Source: DASSKO01 sp035690425 (GTDB lineage Bacteria > Actinomycetota > Actinomycetes > Propionibacteriales > Nocardioidaceae). Taken from it: a stretch of 33,572 nt of DNA. The stretch is taken from assembly GCA_035690425.1 (NCBI GenBank), contig DASSKO010000152.1, forward strand, positions 1-33,572. The letters are read 5' to 3'. Position 1 is the first letter of the stretch. The number at the start of each line of letters is the position of its first letter. The position numbers were made by a program, and so were the translations under genes. A model generated the notes under the pieces. The model ran no database searches. It was given only the letters and a program-made list of their open reading frames with translations, and was not told where the DNA came from. Positions 25,242-33,499 of this stretch are shown here, in pieces.

Positions 25242-26360
25242 TCAGCGCACCCGGTAGGGCTCCGCGTCGGCGGTCTTGAGGGCGAGCCCGTGCCCGGGCC
25301 GGGAGAGGTCCGGGCGCAGGGCGCCGTCTACGGGAGACAAGCAGCCGTCGAAGACCATCTGTTCGATCCGCTCATGGTCGTGGAAGTACTCCAGATGGCG
25401 GTAGTTCGGGGTCGCGACCGCCACGTGCGCGGAGAGGTTGGGCGCGCAGTGCCCCGAGATGTCGATGCTGTGTCCGGCGGCTGCCGCGGCGGCGCGCAGC
25501 CACTCGCCGTACCCGCCGCAGCGAGTCACGTCGATCTGCATGCAGTCGACCGCCTCCGCTTGCAGCATGTGCGAGAAGTACGGCAGGTCGTAGCCGTACT
25601 CGCCGGCGGCGACGTCGACCGACGTCTGCGCTCGCACCTGGCGAAGGCCGGCGAGGTGGTCGCTGGAGACGGGCTCCTCGTACCACGTGACGCCGTGCTC
25701 GGCGAGCGCATGGCCGACGCGCACCGCCTGCGCGACGCTGTAGCCGCCGTTGGCGTCGACGAAGAGCTCGACGCCGTCCCCGACGGTGTCACGTGCGAGC
25801 CTCACCCGGTGCAGGTCGCGCTCGACATTGCTGCCCCACGACTCGCCGATCTTGATCTTGACCCGACCGAGGCTCTGCTCCAGGACCCAGCGCCTCAGCT
25901 GGCTCCGCGTGCGGTCGTCGTCATAGGTGGTGAAGCCACCGCTGCCGTAGACCGTCGCGGCGTCGCGGCAGCGGCCCAACAACGATGCCAGCGGCAGGTC
26001 GAGCAACCGTGCCTTCGCGTCGTACAGGGCGGTCTCCACTGCCGACATCGCGCACGCCGCAAGACCGGGCCAGCCGAGGTTGCGAATGCCGCGCTGCATC
26101 GACGCCCACGCGCCGGGCACATCCATGGCATCCACGCCTTGCACCAGCGAGGCCAGCTTGTCCTCGATCAACGGGACGCAGGACTTGTCGGCGTAGGTGT
26201 AACCAAGGCCGGTGGTGGCGCCGGCCGTGACCTCACATACCACCAGCGTGGTCGAGTCCCACGTCAGCGTGCCGTCGCCCTCGGGTGCGTCTGTGGGGAT
26301 GACGTAGGCCGCCGCCCGCACCCTGTCGATCGTGGTCTGCGAACCCTGCGAACCCGCCAT
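25242..26360 (-). CDS. Enolase-superfamily enzyme (mandelate racemase/muconate-lactonizing group), probable sugar-acid dehydratase
   Basis: A 372-residue enzyme with the enolase-superfamily capping domain and TIM barrel. Visible catalytic features are K168-x-K170 (RVKIKIGES), metal ligands Asp202 (VDANGG), Glu228 (WYEEP) and Glu254 (AAGEYG), Asp277 (QIDVTR) and the general base His304 (SGHCAP). This KxK plus His/Asp pattern marks the mandelate racemase subgroup, many of which dehydrate aldonic or aldaric acids. Specificity cannot be read from sequence. The ATG at 26360 is preferred because GGAGGAC stands four bases upstream; longer frames reach 26375 and 26390. It is divergent from the FAD/Fe-S dehydrogenase with 74 bases between, suggesting shared regulation in a sugar-acid pathway. 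Confidence 0.88.
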   Translation of the reverse strand: MAGSQGSQTTIDRVRAAAYVIPTDAPEGDGTLTWDSTTLVVCEVTAGATTGLGYTYADKSCVPLIEDKLASLVQGVDAMDVPGAWASMQRGIRNLGWPGLAACAMSAVETALYDAKARLLDLPLASLLGRCRDAATVYGSGGFTTYDDDRTRSQLRRWVLEQSLGRVKIKIGESWGSNVERDLHRVRLARDTVGDGVELFVDANGGYSVAQAVRVGHALAEHGVTWYEEPVSSDHLAGLRQVRAQTSVDVAAGEYGYDLPYFSHMLQAEAVDCMQIDVTRCGGYGEWLRAAAAAAGHSIDISGHCAPNLSAHVAVATPNYRHLEYFHDHERIEQMVFDGCLSPVDGALRPDLSRPGHGLALKTADAEPYRVR

Positions 26361-26434
26361 CTGTCCGTCCTCCATCGGTGCCGTTCTCACACAACTGCGA
26401 CTCCAACGACACTAGCCGTCGAAAGGCGAATGAC
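26361..26434. promoter_or_regulatory. Divergent region between dehydratase and FAD/Fe-S dehydrogenase genes
   Basis: A 74-base gap between two divergent genes holding both ribosome sites (GGAGGAC on the minus strand next to 26360; GAAAGGCG at about 26421-26428 on the plus strand). The two promoters must overlap here or lie inside the facing genes. I saw no certain -10/-35 boxes. Confidence 0.35.
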
Positions 26435-29407
26435 ATGACCGCGAGCGACCTCATCCAGATCCCGGCTCCTCCTCCGCGTGGGCGCCCCGACCTCGACGTG
26501 ACCGCGCTGGAGCAGGCGCTGACCGAACAGGTCGACGGCGAGGTCCGCTTCGACGCCGGCAGCCGCGGCGCCTACTCCACCGACGCTTCCAACTACCGCC
26601 AGGTGCCGATCGGTGTGGTGGTGCCGCGCAGTGTCGAGGCGGGCGCCAAAGCTATCCAGGTGTGCCGGACGCACGGCGCGCCGGTGCTGTCCCGCGGTGG
26701 AGGAACCAGCCTCGGCGGACAGTGCACCAACGTCGCGGTGGTGCTCGACTGGACCAAATACTGCAACCGGCTGATCTCGGTCGACCCGGAGGCCGAAACC
26801 TGTGTCGTCGAGCCGGGGATCGTGCTGGACGACCTGAACTCCCAGCTTTCGCCCTACGGTCTGGAGTTCGGCCCACGGCCCTCGACCCACAGCCACTGCG
26901 CGCTCGGTGGGATGCTCGGCAACAACGCATGCGGTGCCACCGCTCAACGCTCCGGCAAGACCGAGCAGAACATCGTCGCGCTGGAGATGCTCACCTACGA
27001 CGGACTCCGGTGCTGGGTCGGGCAGACCAGCGACGAGGAGTACGACGCCATCGTCGCCGACGGTGGACGCAAGGCCGAGCTGTACCGGGGCCTGCGCGAG
27101 ATCGCTGACCGGCACGGGGCGCAGGTGCGCGACCGGTTCCCCGACATTCCACGTCGGGTGTCGGGCTACAACCTCAACGCGCTGCTGGCGGAGAACCACT
27201 TCGACGTCGGTCGGCTGCTGGTCGGCAGTGAGGGCACGCTGGCCACGGTGTTGCGTGCCGAGCTCAAGCTGATGCCGACGGTCAAGAGCAGGTCGATGGT
27301 GGTGCTCGGCTACGACGGCATCGCCAGCGCTGCCGACGCCGTACCGACCATTCTCGAGCACTCCGATCCGATCGTGCTCGAAGGCGTCGACGACCGGCTC
27401 ATCTACTTCGAGGCGGCGGAGGAGATCGGCGAGGGGGCGCGTTCGTTGCTGCCCGAGGGCACCGGGTGGCTGCTGGTGCAGTTCGGGGGAGACACCACGG
27501 CAGAGGCCGAGCAGCAGATCCGCGACCTGTTGGACGTGCTGGGCCGCTCCGAGCACGATGCGAGGGTCAACTTCTCCGACGACCCGGCCAAAGAGGACCA
27601 GATGTGGAAGGCCCGGGAGGCCGGCCTCGGCGCGACCGCGCGGCCACCCGGCATGTCGGACACCTGGCCGGGGTGGGAGGACTCAGCGGTGCCTCCGGAC
27701 CGGCTGGGCGACTACCTGCGCGACCTGACCCGCTTGTTCCACGACTACGGTCTCGACGACCCGTCGCTGTACGGTCACTTCGGGCAGGGCTGCGTGCATG
27801 TGCGGATCCCGTTCGACCTGATCACCGCCGCCGGGGTGGACAACTTCGGGCGCTTCCTCGACGCCGCCGCCGACCTGGTCGCGCGGTACGGCGGGTCGCT
27901 GTCCGGCGAGCACGGCGACGGACAGGCCCGGGGCGCGTTGCTGGAGCGGATGTATGGCGCCGACATCGTGCGCGCCTTCGGCGAGGTCAAAGCCCTGTTC
28001 GACCGCGAGAACCGGATGAATCCGGGCAAGGTCGTGCTGCCGTTCGGCGTCGACGAGAACCTGCGGCTGGGGACGGACTGGAAGCCGACGTCCTACCGGA
28101 GCAAGTTCCAGTACCCCGACGACGAAGGCAGCTTCACGCGCGCCGCGATGCGCTGCGTCGGCATCGGCAACTGCCGTCGCGAAGAGGGCGGCGTGATGTG
28201 TCCGTCGTACATGGTGACGCGGGAGGAGGAGCATTCGACCCGGGGCCGGTCCCGGCTGCTGTTCGAGATGCTCAACCCGCACGAGGACTCGCCGATCAAG
28301 GACGGATGGCGCTCCACCGAGGTGCGAGACGCACTCGACCTCTGCCTTGCTTGCAAGGGATGCAAGTCCGACTGCCCGGTCAACGTCGACATGGCGACCT
28401 ACAAGGCGGAGTTCCTGCACCATCACTACAAGGGTCGTCTGCGGCCGGCCGGGCACTACTCCCTGGGGTGGCTGCCGGTGCTGGCGCGCATCGCCTCACG
28501 GGCTCCCAAGCTGGTCAATCGAGCACTGCGAGCGCCGGGTCTCGCCAAGGTCGGCAAGAAGGCCGCGGGGGTGGCCGTCGAGCGGGACGCGCCCGCGTTC
28601 GCCGAGCAGACCTTCCTGCAGTGGTGGTCGGAGCGCAATGCCGATCGCGGGGCCGGCCGTCCGCGGCCCGACCCGCGTGCCGAGACCACCGTCGTGGTCT
28701 GGCCGGACACCTTCACCAACCACTACGACCCGCAGATCGGGCGTGCGGCCGTGGCGGTGCTGGAGTCGGCGGGCTTCGACGTGGTGGTGCCCGACGCGGC
28801 GGTGTGCTGCGGGCTGACCTGGGTCTCGACCGGTCAGCTCTCCGTGGCCGAGCGGGTCTTTCGGCGCACCGTGCGGGTGCTTCGGCCCTGGCTGGCCGCG
28901 GGTACGCCGATCATCGGCCTGGAGCCGTCTTGTACTGCGGTGTTCCTGTCCGACATGCCGGAGATGCTGCCCCACGACAAGGACGTGCAGCGTCTGGCCG
29001 GCCAGGTGCACACACTGGCGGGATTCCTGCTGCGGCACGCCCCGCAGGGATGGCAACCGCCACAGGTCGGCCGCAAGGCGGTCGTGCAGACACACTGCCA
29101 CCAGCACGCGATCATGGGCTTTGACGCCGATATCGAGTTGATGCGCCGGGCGGGGATCGAGGCGGACGTGCTCGACTCCGGCTGCTGCGGGCTCGCCGGC
29201 AACTTCGGGTTCGAGGACGGGCACTATGAGGTGTCGATGGCGTGCGCGGAGCGGGTGCTGCTGCCGGCCGTGCGAGACGCCGACGCCGACACCCTGGTGC
29301 TTGCGGACGGCTTCAGCTGCCGCACCCAGATCGAGCAGGGCGGCACGGGTCGCACCGCCATGCACCTAGCCGAGGCGCTGCAGCTGGGCCTGCATCGCGG
29401 TCAGTGA
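26435..29407 (+). CDS. FAD-linked oxidase fused to Fe-S/CCG domains (D-lactate/glycolate dehydrogenase type)
   Basis: A 990-residue flavoprotein combining, in order, a FAD_binding_4 domain (SRGGGTSLGGQCTNVAVVLD near residue 90), a FAD-oxidase C-terminal domain (GSLSGEHGDGQARGALLERM near 490), two [4Fe-4S] cluster blocks (CVGIGNCRREEGGVMC near 573 and CLACKGCKSDCPVNV near 636), and two CCG-type heterodisulfide-reductase repeats (VCCGLTW near 790, GCCGLAGNFGF near 916). It is equivalent to GlcD plus GlpC/GlcF in a single chain. Such fusions oxidise 2-hydroxy acids (D-lactate, glycolate, D-2-hydroxyglutarate) and deliver electrons to quinone. The substrate is not decidable here. The ATG at 26435 follows GAAAGGCG by about 7 bases and is preferred over 26378. 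It pairs with the divergent enolase-superfamily gene. Confidence 0.9.
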   Translation: MTASDLIQIPAPPPRGRPDLDVTALEQALTEQVDGEVRFDAGSRGAYSTDASNYRQVPIGVVVPRSVEAGAKAIQVCRTHGAPVLSRGGGTSLGGQCTNVAVVLDWTKYCNRLISVDPEAETCVVEPGIVLDDLNSQLSPYGLEFGPRPSTHSHCALGGMLGNNACGATAQRSGKTEQNIVALEMLTYDGLRCWVGQTSDEEYDAIVADGGRKAELYRGLREIADRHGAQVRDRFPDIPRRVSGYNLNALLAENHFDVGRLLVGSEGTLATVLRAELKLMPTVKSRSMVVLGYDGIASAADAVPTILEHSDPIVLEGVDDRLIYFEAAEEIGEGARSLLPEGTGWLLVQFGGDTTAEAEQQIRDLLDVLGRSEHDARVNFSDDPAKEDQMWKAREAGLGATARPPGMSDTWPGWEDSAVPPDRLGDYLRDLTRLFHDYGLDDPSLYGHFGQGCVHVRIPFDLITAAGVDNFGRFLDAAADLVARYGGSLSGEHGDGQARGALLERMYGADIVRAFGEVKALFDRENRMNPGKVVLPFGVDENLRLGTDWKPTSYRSKFQYPDDEGSFTRAAMRCVGIGNCRREEGGVMCPSYMVTREEEHSTRGRSRLLFEMLNPHEDSPIKDGWRSTEVRDALDLCLACKGCKSDCPVNVDMATYKAEFLHHHYKGRLRPAGHYSLGWLPVLARIASRAPKLVNRALRAPGLAKVGKKAAGVAVERDAPAFAEQTFLQWWSERNADRGAGRPRPDPRAETTVVVWPDTFTNHYDPQIGRAAVAVLESAGFDVVVPDAAVCCGLTWVSTGQLSVAERVFRRTVRVLRPWLAAGTPIIGLEPSCTAVFLSDMPEMLPHDKDVQRLAGQVHTLAGFLLRHAPQGWQPPQVGRKAVVQTHCHQHAIMGFDADIELMRRAGIEADVLDSGCCGLAGNFGFEDGHYEVSMACAERVLLPAVRDADADTLVLADGFSCRTQIEQGGTGRTAMHLAEALQLGLHRGQ

Positions 29408-29474
29408 GGTGGGCAGTGGGAGAGCTGTGGGCAGCCGGGCGCGACGGCGCCGAATGACGCCGCGGGTCGCAGCG

Positions 29475-29504
29475 TTGTCACGGAGCTGCCTCGGTCGGTA
29501 ACAT
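29475..29504 (+). promoter_or_regulatory. Sigma70-type promoter upstream of the sigma-region-3 fragment gene
   Basis: TTGTCA (29475-29480), an 18-base spacer and TAACAT (29499-29504) match TTGACA/TATAAT in five of six and four of six positions, which is strong for GC-rich DNA. Transcription should begin near 29511, about 60 bases before the ATG at 29572. The rest of the 164-base gap after the FAD/Fe-S gene shows no other clear element. Confidence 0.6.
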
Positions 29505-29571
29505 CGGCATCGGTTGGGAAGTCAGCCGGCGGCGTTTCGGCCGCGGCGACTTCTGCGTAGGAACCGACTCG

Positions 29572-29847
29572 ATGACCGATCTAGGGGACGCATCCCGTAG
29601 CAGCGCTGCCCGCGCCGCGGCCCCGACCTCTTGCGGCGTAGCAGGTTTCCAGGCCTGGTCCGCCGCCCGCGGCCGGCGGACACGCATCACTGCGGCTGCC
29701 AAGGACCTGGTTCTGCAGCTGCACCGCTCTCCGACTCCGAGCGAGATCGCGCGGCAGGCCGAGCTGAGCCTCGACGACATCATCGAGACGGTGGCTGGCG
29801 GCGCAGTCGGCTTTGCGTGCGTCCACGCCGAGGATCCACCCCTCTAA
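29572..29847 (+). CDS. Short protein resembling sigma-factor region 3 (SigB/SigF type), orphan
   Basis: A 91-residue protein. Residues about 40-85 match region 3 of stress-type sigma factors: AAKDLVLQLHRSPTPSEIAR then QAELSLDDIIETVAGG, with the conserved R-S-P-T-x-x-E-I-A core. Regions 2 and 4, needed for promoter recognition, are absent, and the first 40 residues are Ala/Arg-rich with no match. It could be a truncated relic of a sigma gene, or a small regulator that binds an anti-sigma factor or RNA polymerase. A good promoter in front and a perfect 14-bp hairpin directly behind argue that it is an expressed unit. No clear ribosome site is seen before the ATG. Confidence 0.6.
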   Translation: MTDLGDASRSSAARAAAPTSCGVAGFQAWSAARGRRTRITAAAKDLVLQLHRSPTPSEIARQAELSLDDIIETVAGGAVGFACVHAEDPPL

Positions 29848-29850
29848 GCT

Positions 29851-29889
29851 GTGCACGAGCCCCCCTTGCGCAGCCGGGGGCTCGTGCAC
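29851..29889 (+). terminator. Perfect 14-bp stem-loop terminator after the sigma-region-3 gene
   Basis: Left arm 29851-29864 (GTGCACGAGCCCCC) is exactly complementary to the right arm 29876-29889, with an 11-base loop. A short T-containing tail (ATTTCTGT) follows. It starts three bases after the preceding stop and so fits a factor-independent terminator. Confidence 0.8.
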
Positions 29890-29964
29890 ATTTCTGTGAC
29901 AAGCCCGAGCCGGAAAGCCTGAGCCACCCGCGTAGCCCGGCCCTGGGCGGGTAAGGGAAAGCGA

Positions 29965-29976
29965 TGTTCGCGAACA
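29965..29976. promoter_or_regulatory. Perfect 12-bp palindrome upstream of the DoxX gene
   Basis: TGTTCGCGAACA is a perfect palindrome, followed by a second half-like CGAACA. It lies 32 bases before the doxX-like ATG, so it could be an operator. It does not match the GAAC-N4-GTTC form of the actinobacterial LexA box. Function is unassigned. Confidence 0.4.
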
Positions 29977-30007
29977 CGAACACGCAGAGCTCGAGGAGGA
30001 GTGTGCG

Positions 30008-30526
30008 ATGAAGCTGGCGCGACTGGCTGCCCGGACCATCATCGGTGGCCTGTTCATCGGGCATGGCACGCAAAAGCTCAAAGGCTGGTTCGGCGGACCG
30101 GGCCTGGAGGGCACCGGTGAGATGATGCAGGCGCTCGACATGCATCCCCCTCGTCGCAACGCCATCGCCGCTGGCGCCACCGAGACCGCCGGTGGAGCGC
30201 TGCTGGTGCTCGGCCTCGCGACCCCGCTGGCCAGCGCGGGCCTGATCGGCACGATGATCACCGCAGTCCGCAAGGTCCATCTCGCCAAGGGGCCGTGGGC
30301 GGCCGGTGGCGGCTATGAGTACAACCTCGTGCTGATTGCGGCGCTGCTGGCGCTCGCCGAAGAGGGCCCCGGTGACGTCTCGCTGGACGCCGCCCTCGGT
30401 CTGGAGAAGACCGGCCCGGCTTGGGCCCTCGCCGCGCTGGCTCTGGGCGCCGCCGCCTCCACCGCCTCGATCGAGCTCGGTGCCCGGCAGGGCGAGGAGC
30501 CTGCTCATCGAGGCGGGGACGCCTGA
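30008..30526 (+). CDS. DoxX-family membrane protein
   Basis: A 172-residue protein with four hydrophobic helices and the DoxX-family opening ARTIIGGLFIGHGTQKLKGWFGGPG (shown here as the hallmark GHGTQKL and the Gly-rich loop after it). The helix ETAGGALLVLGLATPLAS is also typical. DoxX proteins are small membrane proteins linked to redox stress and, in some archaea, to thiosulfate oxidation; no function can be fixed here. GAGGAGG lies about 9 bases before the ATG. The gene has its own upstream region behind a terminator and ends four bases from the convergent aconitase gene. Confidence 0.85.
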   Translation: MKLARLAARTIIGGLFIGHGTQKLKGWFGGPGLEGTGEMMQALDMHPPRRNAIAAGATETAGGALLVLGLATPLASAGLIGTMITAVRKVHLAKGPWAAGGGYEYNLVLIAALLALAEEGPGDVSLDAALGLEKTGPAWALAALALGAAASTASIELGARQGEEPAHRGGDA

Positions 30527-30530
30527 GGCG

Positions 30531-32477
30531 TTACCTGTCCAGCTGCTGGCGCAGCAGCGGGATCACGCCACCGGCAAGCAGCATGTCGACCTGCCGCGGA
30601 GACAGCCGGTGCCGCAGCTGCACCTGCTGGTCACCGAGGCGGGCGGTGATCTCGCCGCCGTGGGTCAGTCCTCGGTGCAGGTCTTCCAACACCAACGTGT
30701 CGCCCGACTGGACGGCGTCGTACTGCGACCCGTCCGTGAACTCCAGCGCGAGCACGCCGAAGTTCGCCAGGTTCTGCCAGTGGATCCGCGCGTAGGACTT
30801 CGCGACGACGACGCGCAGCCCGAGATAGCGCGGGGTGATGGCGGCGTGTTCCCGCGACGAGCCCTGCCCGTAGTTCTCCCCGCCGACCACCGCGTGCTCG
30901 CCCAGCTCGCCCGCTCGATCGGCGTACCCGGGGTCGGCGGGGCGGAACGTGAACTCGGCGAGCTTGGGGATGTTGGACCGGAACGGCAGCGCGGCGGCTC
31001 CAGCCGGTGAGATCTCGTCGGTGGAGAGGTTGTCGCCGACCTTGAGCGCCACCGGCGTCTCGAGTCGGTCCGGGAGCCCGGCGAAGTCGGGCAAGGACGA
31101 GATGTTGGGGCCTTTCTCCAGCTCCACCTGCTGCGCCACGTCGAGCGGGAGCGGGCCGACGAGCATCGAGGTGTTGACGCTGTGGCGGGTGGGCAGGTCG
31201 AGCCGCGGGTAGTCGACCCCCTCCTTCTCCGCCCACTCTCGAGGGTCGGTGAGCACGCCGGTCAGCGCGCTCGCGGCCGCGGTCTCCGGCGAGCACAGGA
31301 AGACGGAGTCGTCCGGGGTGCCGCTGCGGCCCGGGAAGTTGCGAGGGAACGTGCGCAGGCTGTGCGAGCCCCGCGCCGGGGCCTGTCCCATCCCGATGCA
31401 GCCCAGGCAGCCCGTCTGGTGCAGCCGCGCCCCGGCACCGAGCAGGTCGAACGTCGCGCCCATCCGGGTGAGGTCCTCGAAGATCTGCCGCGACGACGGG
31501 TTGACGTCGAAGCTGACGGCGTCGTTGGTCTGTCGCCCCTTCACCATCGCGGCCGCGATCGCGAAGTCGCGCAGGCCGGGGTTGGCGCTCGACCCGATGA
31601 CGACCTGACTCAGCTCGGTTCCGGCCACCTCGCGCACGGGTACGACGTTGCCGGGCGACGTCGGCTTGGCCACGAGCGGCTCGAGGCCGGACAGGTCGAT
31701 GTGGTCGGTCCGGTCATAGGTGGCGTCCTTGTCGGCGGTGAGCTCGGTGAAGTCGTGCTCACGGTCCTCGGCGCGCAGGAAGGCCCGCACCGCGTCGTCG
31801 GCGGGGAACACCGTGGTGGTCGCGCCGAGCTCGGCTCCCATGTTGGCGATGACGTGCCGGTCCATCGCGGACAGGCAGGCGAGGCCGGGGCCGTGGTACT
31901 CGATGACGCGGTTGACGCCGCCCTTGACGTCATGGCGGCGCAGCATCTCGAGCACGACGTCCTTGGCGGAGACCCAGGGCGGCAGCTCGCCGGTCAGCTC
32001 GATGCCCCAGACCTCCGGCATCGTGAGATAGAGCGACTCCCCGGCGATGGCCAGGGCCACCTCGACGCCGCCCACGCCGATGGCCAGCATGCCCAGCGAC
32101 CCTGCGGCGCAGGTGTGTGAGTCCGAGCCGGCCATGGTGGCGCCCGGCTTGCCGAAGCGCTGCATATGGGTGGGATGGGACACGCCGTTGCCGGGCTTGG
32201 AGTACCAGAGCCCGAACCTGCGGGAGGCGCTCTGCAGGAACCGGTGATCCTCGGCGTTGCGCTCGTCGGCCTGCAGCAGGTTGTGGTCGACGTACTGCGC
32301 GCTCAGCTCGGTGCGAGCCCGGTCGAGCTCCATCGCCTCCAGCTCGAGCATCACCATGGTCCCGGTCGCGTCCTGGGTCAGGGTCTGGTCGACCCGCAGG
32401 CCGACCTCGGAACCAGGCACCGGCTCGCCGGAGACCAGGTGCGAGGTGATCAGCTGCTGTGTGACGTTCATGCCCAT
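30531..32477 (-). CDS. Putative aconitate hydratase (short aconitase-type)
   Basis: A 649-residue aconitase-superfamily protein. Recognisable blocks are GSDSHTCAAGSLGMLAIG near residue 117, TGCLGCIGMGQAP with Cys357 and Cys360 as two [4Fe-4S] ligands, and GENYGQGSSREHAA near 540, the swivel-domain substrate loop. The third cluster cysteine, normally in GSCTNSS, is replaced: the matching block is IGSSANPGLRD, with Ser297. The size fits the small aconitase group (TIGR01342-like, putative aconitase) rather than the 900-residue AcnA usual in actinobacteria. The likely reaction is citrate/isocitrate interconversion or a similar hydro-lyase. The ATG at 32477 is chosen because GGAGGT lies 7 bases upstream; the frame reaches 32525. 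Confidence 0.85.
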   Translation of the reverse strand: MGMNVTQQLITSHLVSGEPVPGSEVGLRVDQTLTQDATGTMVMLELEAMELDRARTELSAQYVDHNLLQADERNAEDHRFLQSASRRFGLWYSKPGNGVSHPTHMQRFGKPGATMAGSDSHTCAAGSLGMLAIGVGGVEVALAIAGESLYLTMPEVWGIELTGELPPWVSAKDVVLEMLRRHDVKGGVNRVIEYHGPGLACLSAMDRHVIANMGAELGATTTVFPADDAVRAFLRAEDREHDFTELTADKDATYDRTDHIDLSGLEPLVAKPTSPGNVVPVREVAGTELSQVVIGSSANPGLRDFAIAAAMVKGRQTNDAVSFDVNPSSRQIFEDLTRMGATFDLLGAGARLHQTGCLGCIGMGQAPARGSHSLRTFPRNFPGRSGTPDDSVFLCSPETAAASALTGVLTDPREWAEKEGVDYPRLDLPTRHSVNTSMLVGPLPLDVAQQVELEKGPNISSLPDFAGLPDRLETPVALKVGDNLSTDEISPAGAAALPFRSNIPKLAEFTFRPADPGYADRAGELGEHAVVGGENYGQGSSREHAAITPRYLGLRVVVAKSYARIHWQNLANFGVLALEFTDGSQYDAVQSGDTLVLEDLHRGLTHGGEITARLGDQQVQLRHRLSPRQVDMLLAGGVIPLLRQQLDR

Positions 32478-32588
32478 GCTGTGACCTCCGTGTGGGGTTG
32501 GTACCCAGTGGCCATGGTGGCTCACCCCCCGAGGCGGAGTACATCGTCTCGGGCGCGCCGGAGGGCGCCGGCATTTCTGTCCGCGGCG

Positions 32589-32611
32589 TACCCCCGCCTA
32601 GCGTGGGGGTA
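32589..32611 (+). promoter_or_regulatory. -10 element inside an inverted repeat abutting the RhtA-like start
   Basis: TAGCGT (32599-32604) fits TANNNT and lies six bases before the ATG at 32611, so the transcript may begin at or near the start codon (leaderless), which is common in actinobacteria. It is flanked by a 7-bp inverted repeat, TACCCCC (32589-32595) and GGGGGTA (32605-32611), which could be an operator. A -35 box 18 bases upstream (TTCTGT) is poor, and no Shine-Dalgarno at normal spacing is seen. Confidence 0.5.
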
Positions 32612-33498
32612 TGCCAGCCTCCACCGCGACCTCCGTGCCGGCGGCCGCGACGACCACCCGGGTGCCTCCGCAGCTGCTCGTCGTCGGTGCCGCCGTGAGC
32701 CTGCAGACCGGCTCCGCGGTCGCGACCCGGGTCTTCCCGCTGGTCGGTGCGGCGGGGATGCTGGCGCTGCGGATGGGGGTGGCCGCGGTCGTCCTGGTGG
32801 TGCTCGGCCGGGCCTGGCGGCACCGTCCGCGCGGTGTCGCACTGCGCGGAGTGCTCGTTTTCGGCGCCGTGCTGGGCTCGATGAACCTGCTGTTCTACCT
32901 GGCACTGGAGCGCATCCCGCTCGGTGTCACGGTGGCGCTGGAGCTGATGGGTCCGCTCGGTGTCGCGGTGCTGGGCTCGCGCCGGGCCGCCGACCTGCTC
33001 TGGTGCGCACTCGCCGCCGCCGGGGTCCTGGTGCTGACCAACCCCTCGACCACGGGGCTCGACCCGGTGGGTGTGGCGCTGGCGCTCAGCGCTGGCGCCT
33101 GCTGGGCCGGCTACATCCTGGTGGGGTCGCGGATCGCCCGCGGACTGCCGGGCACCTCCGGGCTGGCGTGGGCGATGCTGGCCTCGAGCCTGGTGCTGGT
33201 CCCACTCGGCATCGGCACCGCCGGTGATGCACTCCTCGACCCGCGGGTGCTGGTGGCCGGGGTGGTGGTGGCGCTGATGTCGTCGGTGCTGCCGTACGCG
33301 TTGGATCTGAAGGCGATGCGGCGCGTGAGCCCCCGCGGGTTCGGCATCATGCTCAGCATGCAGCCGGCGGTCGCGGCAGTCGCCGGCCTGCTGGTCGCCG
33401 GCCAACGGTTGTCCGTCGGCGGCCTGCTCGGCATCGCCCTGGTGGTGGCGGCGAGTCTGGGCGCCGTGCCCGCGCGCAGCTCGCGGCCCGCCGACTGA
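32611..33498 (+). CDS. EamA/DMT-family exporter, RhtA-like
   Basis: A 295-residue transporter with ten predicted helices in two EamA repeats. The first repeat contains LALRMGVAAVVLVVLG and NLLFYLALERIPLGVTVALE; the second contains GACWAGYILVGSRIA and SSVLPYALDLKAMRRVSPR. The ERIPLGxTVALEFxGPL and LPYxLEMxAL-type patterns are those of the RhtA threonine/homoserine exporter group. Substrate is therefore probably an amino acid or related metabolite, but specificity is not proven. The start ATG is leaderless-like. The gene is divergent from the aconitase gene and is followed directly by a long inverted repeat. Confidence 0.87.
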   Translation: MPASTATSVPAAATTTRVPPQLLVVGAAVSLQTGSAVATRVFPLVGAAGMLALRMGVAAVVLVVLGRAWRHRPRGVALRGVLVFGAVLGSMNLLFYLALERIPLGVTVALELMGPLGVAVLGSRRAADLLWCALAAAGVLVLTNPSTTGLDPVGVALALSAGACWAGYILVGSRIARGLPGTSGLAWAMLASSLVLVPLGIGTAGDALLDPRVLVAGVVVALMSSVLPYALDLKAMRRVSPRGFGIMLSMQPAVAAVAGLLVAGQRLSVGGLLGIALVVAASLGAVPARSSRPAD

Positions 33499-33499
33499 G

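Noticed and set aside
29965..29976. Palindrome as a LexA (SOS) box
   Set aside because: The actinobacterial box is GAAC-N4-GTTC; here the half-sites are in the reverse order (GTTC-GC-GAAC).
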